64,000 bases of DNA from Aphelenchoides besseyi (Eukaryota > Nematoda > Chromadorea > Rhabditida > Aphelenchoididae), in contig JAMPIQ010000002.1 in NCBI GenBank assembly GCA_024699855.1, positions 14,570,001 to 14,634,000 of the forward strand, given 5' to 3'. The position numbers and the translations under genes are program-made. Shown one piece after another: positions 43,540 to 53,570 of this stretch. The notes under the pieces were generated by a model that worked only from the letters and a program-made list of their open reading frames with translations, was not told the origin of the DNA and made no database searches. Each line of letters starts with the position of its first letter. Position 1 is the stretch's first letter.

Positions 43540-44973
43540 TCATTCCACACGAGTCAATCGATTAAAACGCTCAATTTTCCGTTGAGTTGAACGTGGAAGT
43601 TGCGTGAGTGTGAATCTTAGTCGCGAGTTTCTGGGCAGCTTGTTCATTAGCCACGAGAGCAGGGAAATATCGTGTAATTGAACTCGACGTTGGATTGCCA
43701 ACCACGCGCAATCGTAGAGCGAATCCGGTTGACTGAAACCATTGGTCTTGATTGGACTGTTGGACTTACTTTATGGTAATACGATAAGTTTCAGAACTAT
43801 CGTAATCAAACCGCTTGTTGGTATTGGTTACAAGCAGCGTTCTCTCTCCATCGCTGTGAAACATCAAATCGTATTTAGTGAATACGTAGTCGGTCTTTTC
43901 TTGAACCATTGTGTTCAGATTGATCTTGAACAGATACTGACAATTCTCTTTAAAGTGAGTTGTGTACAAATTTGGACCAACACAAATGCAGGTCTTATAA
44001 CCGATCTAAAGTCGTTTGAACATAAGAACGTGCACAGGAACTTACCTTATATTCGTGTTTGATAAGAAACTTGTTGTCGATTAGGGAATGGAAGCTTTCG
44101 TTCGTTGTAATGGAGATTTTGATCAGCTGAGTAAACCGCTCTTCGTGTCTCGCTCTAACGAAACCATAAAGATGGTTATGGTACATGCAGACTGTCTCCA
44201 GATCGCGCGATAACTCGAACACAGTGCCCAGTTGCAGGTGATCATCATCTCCAATCTCTATCGGTTGATATCTTTGGTAACGATGACCCCGAGTTATACG
44301 ACAAACTCGAGCTCGGGAATTCGGTGTTTCTTGTTGGCCAACTAAGTACTTAGAACAGCGGATCCATTGATCTTCAATGACATTTTTGATCGAGAATCGC
44401 GAATTGTGAAAGTTAAGTTTTGTAACTCCAATGTACTGTTTGTCTGCAGAGTCAAATACGACGACTATCGTGCTCAGATTCACCGAAAGATCCTATTGTA
44501 TGTACAACTATAATAGTTCTTCGACGAGAACACAATATTCATGTTCGGCAGCGACTGAGTGTCGATGTAAAATTTGCTACAACACACTTGTGCTTTTGAG
44601 GTTATGGCTTTTTCTTACGTTGTCTTGAAGTTGAACAAATCGACTACAACCAATTCGGACTTGTCAGGAATAATCAAATAACGTCCATCAATGAATAGCT
44701 GTGGGCGTAGATTAAACGCTTGGTTTTGTGCAAATACGCACGTTGAGTTTTGACGTGTTGGTTGAGCTCAATAGGTCTACGTTCGTAGCTCTCATCGGAG
44801 TTGAAAATCGTCTCACCATCCCGGAACTGCTCGTAGCATTTCTGAATGCTCGAAAGATTCGCTTTGATTCCAAACTTCGAGTGAATACGATCACGAGCAG
44901 CCGCTTCGGAAGCTCCATCGACAAAGTGTCCGTAGATTGCAGCACACAGTCGAAGTTCTTGTTGTCGATCCAT
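43540..44973 (-). CDS. HTH (transposase-type) plus propeller-like protein
   Basis: Five exons (44973-44755, 44698-44619, 44472-44046, 44005-43770, 43732-43540) sum to 384 aa in frame. Residues about 1-70 (AAIYGHFVDGASEAAARDRI, ending CYEQFRDGETIF) resemble the helix-turn-helix at the start of mariner-type transposases (HTH_48 style). From about 74 the chain is strand-rich with phrases of the kind found at 38776-40346: YLIIPDKSELVVVDLFNF, YIGVTKLNFHN, GTVFELSRD, YLFKINLN, ETYRITIK. The C-terminus is helical (YDCAWLAIQRRVQL). The first intron donor (CAC|GTCAAA) and the third acceptor (TCTGAG|CACG) are weak and were chosen to keep frame. No DDE catalytic residues are visible, so this looks like a host gene that captured a DNA-binding domain, or part of an unusual element. 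Confidence 0.6.
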
Positions 44974-45362
44974 CGTCTCGGAATCACGACGTTGTGTTGA
45001 AACTGAAAAAGCACGTTTCTCGGTCTTTTAAACCCTGTGACACTGCGTGTCTAAAGGGCCACACCACAAAGGAACGTACACGTTCACTCGCTCCCACAAA
45101 ATTTCAGTGAGTCTGTGAGGGACCGCCCTTCCCTTAACATGAGTGTTTCGAAACAACACGGAGATTGGTTGCGAAATCGGTGGCAAGAGCTGTTTTTCGG
45201 CTTTCAAGTGGTCGACAACGTTCATCCGCAAAGGATGTAAATGAAGCAAAGACCGAACATTTTCCTTTGTCTAGAAATAAGTTCATCAAAAAGTGCTGTA
45301 CAGTAACCGACAAACCATTCTTCTATTGAGCCAAAACTCAAGTCGTTTATTTCAAAATGATT

Positions 45363-45600
45363 TCAACGATGGATCTGCTTATGAGACTCTTGAGTTGAAT
45401 TGGCGATAAGAGCGGTCGGAGTTTGAGTTGTCGTTGGGGTGACTGATGGTTCTGCACCAGTGACGACTTGAGCACTCAGTCCCGGAGCGCTATTTGTTTT
45501 TTCGTCCGTCTAAACATCACTTAATGTAATGCGTTGGATTCAATTCATAAGTTACCTTTTCTTTCGCTTCAACAAGACAATTTGTTTTCTTATCATTGAA
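45363..45600 (-). CDS. 3' exons of an unidentified protein (partial)
   Basis: Two joined exons (45600-45556 and 45509-45363) with good splice sites encode FNDKKTNCLVEAKEK and a Thr/Pro-rich tail (GAEPSVTPTTTQTPTALI) ending HKQIHR. The acceptor CTTTCAG at 45601 implies upstream exons. Directly upstream lies dispersed-repeat copy 3, so the 5' part is either beyond the repeat or lost. The tail looks like a mucin-like or extracellular linker. Unrecognised. Confidence 0.35.
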
Positions 45601-45654
45601 CTGAAAGCTGACCAATTAGTCGGACTGAATACTCATCTTGCTAAGTGCTTGTAG

Positions 45655-46140
45655 TTCAAGAACCAGTGACTGTAGAAGCTTGTGATTGACAGAACAACAA
45701 CATCTACTATTAAACTATAAACCCTGTAAATATAAGCGGAATCCAATTAGCCAGAGAGCTAAAACACACAACACCCGCCATTCCCTTGTATAGCACGTCC
45801 ATCACGCCAACCGATGTATCTCGGAGATTCTGGCTACAACTAGTGCTTGTATTGTGTTGATAGACAGTCCAAAAGTCTGGCTATTTAACGTGTCCAAACT
45901 TGTAGCCATCGGATAACTGAGAGAGAAATGAGAGCACTTAAAAGCCAAACAATCTGTCAAAAATCGCTCAAAATTGAAAAAGTCTGTGCAGCTCTTCCTG
46001 TTAGTGATGGAGAGCTCTAAATTGACATACTAGTTAATGAGTTTAGAAGATTATAATTCTATGAGTTTGGACAGCTGAGCTTGATCGAGAGCAGAATTGG
46101 AATCGAAAACATACTCAAAACTGAGTCCTGTGAATTCGAC
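45655..46140. repeat. dispersed repeat family, copy 3
   Basis: Very similar to copy 2 (37055-37565); identical over long stretches, including GTGCTTGTATTGTGTTGATA and CATCGGATAACTGAGAGAGA. Its low divergence from copy 2 suggests recent spread. Same orientation as the other copies. It may interrupt the gene whose last exons lie at 45363-45600. Confidence 0.75.
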
Positions 46141-46324
46141 TACAACAACGATATTTGTTGGTCTCAATCGCTATAATTTGCAGGAACAACTACTTAATAT
46201 CACTGCAATTATTACTGTTAATTGTATATCAATCGGTTCACTTGTGGGTGAAACCGAATTTGAATACAAGTCATGAACATCGTTAAAAGTTTGTTGTTGT
46301 ACTCTCAATCACTCTACTGAAGTC

Positions 46325-46430
46325 TAGAATCAATCGCAGTCCACTGAGAAGTGGATGTCGAAATCTCCGGATCATGAGCAGCTTTCTGTCCTGCAGTCAC
46401 CAGCAGCTCATAGCCTAATGGTTGTGCGGA
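46325..46430 (-). repeat. dispersed repeat, partner of 21060-21165
   Basis: Reverse complement of the repeat at 21060-21165 (ATCATGAGCAGCTTTCTGTC and CAGTCACCAGCAGCTCATAG here). No coding content recognised. Confidence 0.6.
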
Positions 46431-47065
46431 GGTACTGACTTCGACTTCTTCGGAAGTTCGGGTCTCTTACCGAAGATTCAACAAGGCTATGAGTGTTGGA
46501 TCGAGAGTTAGCATAACCCATCTCCGGGTGGGACCGTGTTCGGGTTCACGGTTGAAAGCGTCCCCAGGGGTTTTCCCCAGGCTCTCCCTTCGACTGCTTG
46601 GTGGTTATCACTTGTGGTAGCTTTCCTGACGCGGTTGTCAAAACAATTTTTGTTGTTAGTTTTGCATGAGCGTTCTTTTTGTAGCCATCTTATTGCTCTG
46701 AGCTGTTCGCAAATGGTAGTGCAGACAACAGGTCCATGATTCAAATGTAAAATCAAAAGTTCGAAGTCACAGATGAAAGTAGATAGTTAACAGTTGAAAT
46801 TGACTTTCAATGCGATGAACGAAATCATACGAGAAGTCGAATACAAGAATAACGTCGTTGAGATCTGAAAGCAATTTCAACTTCCAAGTTCGATTGCTTG
46901 TCCCTGTGTCTCAACATAAGTGGCCAACGAAAAGGCGGCTTGAATTTGATTCAATAAAAACTTCTGTTTTGTTAATTTTATTCATTTAACCAACAATCAA
47001 AAATACAACATCTTAACAACTCTGTGCTTTAATGTAAAGCAGATTATCAGAAACAACAATTGAAT
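46431..47065. other. no gene assigned
   Basis: A GC-richer stretch at 46500-46640 is open on both strands but shows no domain; it may be repeat-derived. AT-rich sequence leads into the 3' UTR of the dehydrogenase gene. Confidence 0.3.
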
Positions 47066-48422
47066 TCAGATCTCCAGTTTCTTTATTTCTTCCGATCGCA
47101 AATCTACGACCACATGGCTTGTGATTTCACTACGATCCAAACGCTCGAAAATCTTTGGTAGTTCATCCAATGATACCAATTCACGCGGACATTGAATTCT
47201 ACCACGTGCGTAGAAATCCATAGCTTCTTCGGCATCACGGCGATTTCCAACATAACTTCCTAAAACAAAACTTTGGATCACCAACTGATGCGCAGATTCT
47301 CACCTTTGATTTGAATGCATTTTGTAACCGTGAGTGGTAATTGAGCAGTGAATTGTCCTTTAGCCAACGTAACGATGACACAAGTGCCATGTGGGCGAAC
47401 GTATTCGAAAGATTGTTCAATAGCCTTCGAAGATGGAGCCAAATTTAAGACGCCATGTGGACCTCCATCAGTATCGTAAACCAATTTGGCATAAACGTTC
47501 TCGGATTTGAAAGGATCAACAAAAATCTCGGCACCCATTTTACGACAAAGTTCCTCTTTTTCTGATCGATCAATGGCGATCGATCGCATTCCAAGTTCTC
47601 GAGCGTACTAAACCATCAACTAAGAAAAACCAATGACAAAGTAACGTACCTGAATAGCCAAAAGTCCCAAGCCACCGCCGGCACCGTTGATCACAACAAA
47701 CTGTCCGGCTTGAACGTTCGACTCTTTTAACGCACGATATACAGTCAGTCCCGCGCACATAATCGGAGTTGCTTCTTGCATGTTAACTGACGATGGAATT
47801 GCAATGGCACCCAAAGCTTTTGCGGTCGTGAATTCGCATAACGTGCCACTTCGACTGAATCCCTGAATTACAAATACAATTGCAATTACTCGAATTTAAA
47901 AGTTTACCGTCACTTGAACACCCGGACAGTTCGCTTCGTAGCCACGTTCGCAAAATTCACAACTTAAACAAGAAGCATTGATCCACTAAAACAATTCGGC
48001 CATTACAAAAAACATCATAACGCACCTTAAGCCCTGCACGATCCCCGACTTTGAAGTTCGTGACCGCTTTGCCGACCTTCAACACGATTCCAACGCCTTC
48101 ATGTCCCAAAATCAACGGCAATTCCTGAGACTTCATAGGCAATTCATTCTTCCAAATATGCTGAAACAAAAATGAAAAACACGAAAACCCTCAAACTCAC
48201 CAAATCGCTTTGACATATCCCCGAGTAGCAGATTCGAACCAAAATCTCATCGTCTTCCGGTGCCGGTACATCGACTTCACGAACATCGATTGGACCTCCG
48301 TATTCGTGGAAAATCGCCGCTTTTTGTTTGGCTGGAATTTCGTCGACTTTCAATTCCGCCAATTTCTGCGACATTTCTTGAGCTTCCGAGAGGTTGGACG
48401 ACGGAAAATACGCGGACTGCAT
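47066..48422 (-). CDS. zinc-dependent alcohol dehydrogenase
   Basis: Medium-chain dehydrogenase oxidising alcohols with NAD(P). Six exons (48422-48201, 48160-48026, 47985-47908, 47862-47650, 47607-47304, 47259-47066) give 381 aa, a little longer than the usual 345-375. Catalytic zinc ligands are in YSGICQSDLH and LGHEGVG. The structural-zinc lobe is CLSCEFCERGYEANC with four Cys. The nucleotide-binding glycine motif is INGAGGGLGLLA. Compared with tetrameric microbial-type and nematode sodh enzymes the match is good throughout. Residues 1-35 are an extension with no clear targeting signal; a later ATG (MSQKLAEL) is an alternative start. Cytosolic. Confidence 0.93.
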
Positions 48423-48703
48423 ACTGCCAATCGACTTCAAGACAACCAAAATTTCTATAACACTTCAACCCGATAAGATTTCCAGCAAACGTACGGGGAT
48501 TTCCAGTTGTTTACGAGCTCCGCTGTTTTCTCGGAGCGAACGAGTCGACAGAAAAACAATTTGGATTTCGAAATTTATGTTGCTGTCAAGTATTTTTCTT
48601 TATTTATTCTTAAACACAAACAAAGACATAAAATAGGATTGATCAATTAAACAAAACAGAACAGAAAACAACTAACGATAACCTAAAATTATTGACGATC
48701 CAC

Positions 48704-50374
48704 TTAAGCCGTTGCACTGAACTCCTTTGCTATCGGATTGTCTTTTGGACTGTTGCTGTAGTCCGGTTTCAATCGACGCTCCAGAATTTCGTCGTACGGA
48801 TTGAAGCCGAGACGCTCCATTTCTGCCTTCAACAACTTCTTTCTGATGCGTGGATCTTTTTCCTCATCAGTTTGCGGTTTCAAGGGCTCCACGAAAACGC
48901 CCGTGCCAACGGTTGTTGCTCCTTGACGAATCGTAAAACGTTGTTGTGGTTCAATAAACATGCGATTGCTGAGTAAGAGTTCAACTCTGAAAGAAACAAA
49001 TCAACCATCGATTTACATTGAAATCAACTTACTCGCCATTCTCTCCGGGCATAATGAAATCTTTTCCAATGATCTTGACGTTGGCACTCGTATCCCAAGT
49101 CAATGAGAAAAGATGTTCGTTGAAGTAGTTGGCAATTGGAACTTTTGATCCGCCTTCTTCGGGTTTCAGAACATAAAGTTGAGCTTTGACTTTGTCCGTG
49201 ATTTCCGGCGCCTTGTCAACTGGAACCAAAACGGTTCCACGACGAACGGCTTTGGGTGGAACACCACGAACTAAAATTCCTAATTGATCTCCCGGCTCTG
49301 CTTTCTCGACCGTTTTGTGGAAAGTTTCAAGACCCGATACCACTGATTGAGTCACTTTGTCGTAACCAAGTAGTGTAACTTTGTCTCCACGTTTTAACGT
49401 TCCTCGTTCCAATTTTCCGGTGATAACCGTACCACGACCTAAAAGCGCAATGAAAACAAGAATCAAAGAAATTAAAAACCTTGAATGTTATACACATGTT
49501 CGGCTGCAAACATGACATCGGTAGAAGAATCGCGATTGGGGAGTTTGAACGAGTCAAGCGTATCAAGCAGTTTCTTAATTGAATTGACACCTAGCTCCTC
49601 ATCTTTGCCTTCCAAAGCACACAACGCGGACCCAATAATCACCGGCGCATTATCACCGGGATAACCGTACTCGTTCAGCAACTCGCGAATCTCCATTTCG
49701 ACAAGCTCTCGCGTTTCAGCGTCTTGAACTTCGTCCGCTTTGTTCAAATAAACGGCCACATTCTCCAACGGAACTCCGACTTGTCGAGCCAAAAGCAAAT
49801 GTTCACGAGTCTAAACATTCTCACTGCATTTCCACTTCTGTTCACGTACCTGCGGCATCGCTCCATCTGTCAAAGCCACAACCAAAACGGCGCCTTCCAT
49901 TTGAGCCGCACCAGTAATCATGTTCTTGATGTAATCGGCGTGTCCCGGACAGTCGATGTGAGCGTAGTGACGTTTGTCGGTTTCGTATTCGATGTGAGCG
50001 GCATTGATCGTAATACCACGCTCCTTCTCCTGCGGCGCATTATCGATGTCTTCGTATTTGCGGAATTTTGCTTTCTTTTGTGTCGACAAATCTGAAATCG
50101 AACAAATGAATTCCCATCCAAAATAGTGAACGCACATTTGGTGAGTGCCGATGTGAGGGTGGTTTTTCCGTGATCAACGTGTCCAATGGTTCCAACGTTC
50201 AAATGCTCCTTGTCACGCTTATACACTACCTTACCGCCCGGAGCAGCGTAGAAACGCAGTGCCGTCAAATCGAAACGTGATCCACGTCGCAGCGACGGAA
50301 CGATCGAACCTGAAGTTTCATGAAAACGTTGAAAAGAAGGTTTAGAACTTACGTTTTGCGAGAATCAAAAGCAT
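48704..50374 (-). CDS. tufm-1: mitochondrial elongation factor Tu (EF-Tu1) with nematode C-terminal extension
   Basis: GTPase delivering aminoacyl-tRNA to the mitochondrial ribosome. Six exons (50374-50353, 50309-50136, 50091-49850, 49810-49480, 49438-49033, 48986-48704) give 485 aa. The N-terminus ([20 protein letters not shown]) is a basic, Asp/Glu-free import signal. GTPase motifs are [25 protein letters not shown] and GSAL. Domains 2 and 3 follow ([12 protein letters not shown], then [14 protein letters not shown]). After the normal end there is an extra tail of about 60 residues ([20 protein letters not shown] and on to KEFSATA). In nematodes this extension lets EF-Tu1 bind T-arm-less mitochondrial tRNAs (established knowledge), which supports the nematode assignment. 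Head-to-tail with the dehydrogenase, 280 bp apart. Confidence 0.97.
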
Positions 50375-51560
50375 ATTGTCAATTCGTTTACGAGCAATAC
50401 GAAGACAAATTCCCAAACAGCAGCGAAGGAGAAGCGACTAAACGAGAGACGGAAAGCAAGAAGTCAATCGGATTATCGTCGTGAGATTCCCAGTCCTTTC
50501 AGCCGCGGAATTCTGAAGTTGGAAATCAAGTTCATAGTTAATTTATTGCTAACTACAATTGTAAACCATAAGACCGATTGAATGTTCAGAGTTGCAAAGC
50601 TCATATTTTTTCAAGTGTCTTAATTTCAGTCACAAATTTCTTCTTTTGCAGTCTACTTTTCGCTTCCACCACCGGTTTTGTTCGCAACACTTCTGCAGCC
50701 ACACGGCGGCTAATCGGCGGTCATCGAAGCGGCCCGTAATTAGGATTCCAAATTTGAGCATTCAACCAAATTGCCATTATTTACAAGTAGCAAATGAACT
50801 TATACAAATGTCGGTCAATGATTCATTTGGCATTCTGGAAACAAGATGTTTTTTCGATCTTTTTTCATATCTCCAAATTGTTTTTACCACCCAATTAAAC
50901 TGACTTGTTGTTCTCTACATTTTCGTATTACGGTTATAATTGATGTATTCAAAGATTGGGCACGCGATATCTGTCGTGATACCTTAGAACAAAGACGTCG
51001 TAAAGCAACAAATGAGATACAGTAACAATTTGGTTGTTCAAGTGAACGGTCACATGCTCTTCCAACAGTCAAGAGTCGCGTAACGATTGCACTTTAATCC
51101 TTCTACTCAATCCAGGAACAAATGACTGTTCATACGATAGTGAAGATCCAACAGAAACTTCGTCGTTATTGGTCAGCATGCTTTTGCAATATTCTTTTTT
51201 CTTGAGGAAATCAATTCCTCGCTTGTCATCACTTCTTTTTTGTGATCTGTGCTTTTTGACCACTCAATTAAACGGTAGTTCAAGTTGTGTTCACCCACAA
51301 GTTTTAATGGTTGTTAACTGCTCGGAAATCACAGATCGCACGTCAGCGAAATGCTCTCACGTGCAAAGTTATCAAAATTTAATACAAATTCCATCAAGAC
51401 GGAAGTTCAACTTGATGGATTGCTTCAGGAAAAAACTTCTCCACCAAACTTTTCTGTAAATGTACAACCAACCGATGGTCAGGGTTACGGTATTTTGCGG
51501 ATCTTTTCAGCTAAGTTAATAAAATTGTGTTCCGAGAGCTCATAGCGTTGAGTTTTGGAG
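50375..51560. other. 5' region of EF-Tu and gene-poor flank
   Basis: A - strand mini-ORF (about 50535-50476, 20 codons) sits in the presumed 5' UTR of EF-Tu. Other ORFs (50592-50903, 51169-51459 on +) are unrecognised. Confidence 0.3.
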
Positions 51561-52509
51561 ATTAAAATGGATAATATCATGACTATAAGACTTTTGGCTT
51601 ATGACCTTGATTACACTTATTGGTTCCATTACGCTATGAGTAATCATGCGACATATCATTTTCGTAGAGCTCATATCCTCATTACAATCACTGACTTCCG
51701 CGTATCAAATTGACCGAGGTAACGTGCCATTTCTTTTTATTTTTGAACGTCAATTTTACGTCATCTAACGCTTGGATTAACCTAAATCCGGAATTAAGTA
51801 GGGATTCTGAACTTTTAAACAAACGGATTTGCCAATTCTGTTTAATTATCACCATCCCACGAGTCTTCCTTTTATGGAAACAACTAGTTCAGCGAAAATT
51901 GGTGGTCTTGATGAAACTTATTGGTTCATTCATTTTGAATCGATGGCACACACTGTCGCCATTTCATTCAGATCTCCAACCTCATTGGTTGTTTGAACCT
52001 GCTGTTATTTCTGTTCAACTGACGAACTAGTTTTTCTAATAGTGGAAATACGCAAGAACCAATATTTGCGAATACGCTTAAAATGCTTATTATATTATGC
52101 AGCAGGCTTGACAAGTTCAATGAGGGATTTCTTAATGTTCCAGATTAGAATAACAAAAAAAACAAAAACCTTCATTTTTAATGAAACTTCCGCAACGAAG
52201 CCATTGAACATAGCTAATCCGTATATTCGATTCCTTTGCCAATTGAACCATCTCTTTGTTACACGTATTAATTCAGTTCACGTGCTGGTTTTCAGATCAA
52301 AAGTTCGGCACGAAGAGTTCAGAATTAAACTACAGAGTGCTAATATGCTTTCAACTTCACAACATAATCTTAAGATTAAGATTGAATCAAACACTTTTAA
52401 TCAAATGGAAACACCTCTATATCTTAAAACCCACGAATTCGCACTTCTAAGTTCGCATCAAATTGCATCATTGTTCTTGAGCATCCCCGGAAGTGCCTGT
52501 GAATATTGA
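51561..52509 (+). pseudogene. exon-like remnants of an unknown protein
   Basis: On +, 51568-51708 encodes MDNIMTIRLLAYDLDYTYWF and 51885-51995 encodes a similar phrase (GGLDETYWFIHFESMAHTVA), suggesting a repeated strand unit. 52042-52509 is open for 155 codons with NLKIKIESNTF and LKTHEFALL. Stops and missing splice sites prevent a gene model. The alternating hydrophobic pattern recalls the propeller-like family, but this is weak. Confidence 0.3.
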
Positions 52510-53330
52510 CCGTCAGAAACGAATGATAGGCATTACGTAAGCTTTCTGTTTTGGCTTAACCGGAACTTCTTTGTAGTTGAATACGATTTTTTTCGTATCG
52601 TAGTTTTCATCGACAGGTTCAGTTTTTCATTCCAAGGCTTTTGTATCTTCTTCTAAATTTCCATTGGCTTTTGTATTTTTTGAATAAGATCAGATTACGT
52701 TTGTTCAGTGTGACCTTCGACTTATCATACGGTCACTGAGCCAACTTCCTTTTGTCGAACCGCGTTTCCGAATCGAGCGCTCAATTCCCGACTTTTCGTG
52801 GGTTGACAATATTCAATGGCTTCCAGTAAATTTGTTTACTTAATCTCTCAGCAGATGCGTGTTAACGTAAAACAATTGTTCACACAAGAAAACTGTAGAA
52901 AGAGTTTGAAGCTCAATTTCCGTTCAATTTTTGACCACTTAAGACACGCTCATTTATTATCGCATTGATACTTAAATTGTCCTTTCTCTTCGTTTAAAAG
53001 CTGCTAATTATCGATGGGCTTTTCGAAAAAACAGCGTTAATCCTGCAATCACAATTCCGTGACTTTGAATTCGTTTCGAGCATTTCCGTTGATTTGCGTG
53101 TTGAAAAACTTGTGGACGGAACGAGACTAACAATTGAGACAAAAATGGAAAACAATGGAGATCACGAAAGGTCCATTGTGCCCAATTCGCCGTGGGAGTA
53201 ATTGACTAATTGATGGTTTTGCGAAAATACGATGAATGCCTGAGGTGAAATGTGATAATCGCAATGGGCACAAATTGAATTTGAACCTACGAATTGCTTT
53301 CAATCTTATGCCTTCGAACGTATTCAGTTT
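52510..53330. other. no gene seen
   Basis: AT-rich; nothing recognised. Confidence 0.3.
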
Positions 53331-53570
53331 TTGATCTCAACGCCTGAATATCCTCCAAACTATAGATCGAGATTGGACGAGTATCTTTGGTCTAAAATTG
53401 AAAGAGCAATATCGTTTTTTACGCGGCTTATACATGGCACCAACTGGCCGATACAAACTTTGATTGGTTTTGCATTCGAGCTAATTTGCAAACTGTACGA
53501 ATTGGTCGTACAAACTGGACTCACACACACTGCTGGGCGAGTTTATTTAAAGGTTTTTCGTGACGCTTAA
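53331..53570 (+). CDS. possible exon of an amphipathic-helix protein
   Basis: Open frame of 79 codons following an acceptor-like TATTCAG at about 53326, encoding PPNYRSRLDEYLWSKIERAI and FELICKLYELVVQTGLTHTA, ending VYLKVFRDA. It has no ATG, so it would be a last exon. The helical, Trp-containing pattern looks protein-like, perhaps lipid-binding. Family not recognised and upstream exons not found. Confidence 0.3.
   Translation: MISTPEYPPNYRSRLDEYLWSKIERAISFFTRLIHGTNWPIQTLIGFAFELICKLYELVVQTGLTHTAGRVYLKVFRDA

Noticed and set aside
45028..45249. 73-codon ORF on - upstream of the HTH gene
   Set aside because: Protein-like wording but no ATG, no splice partners and no recognised family.
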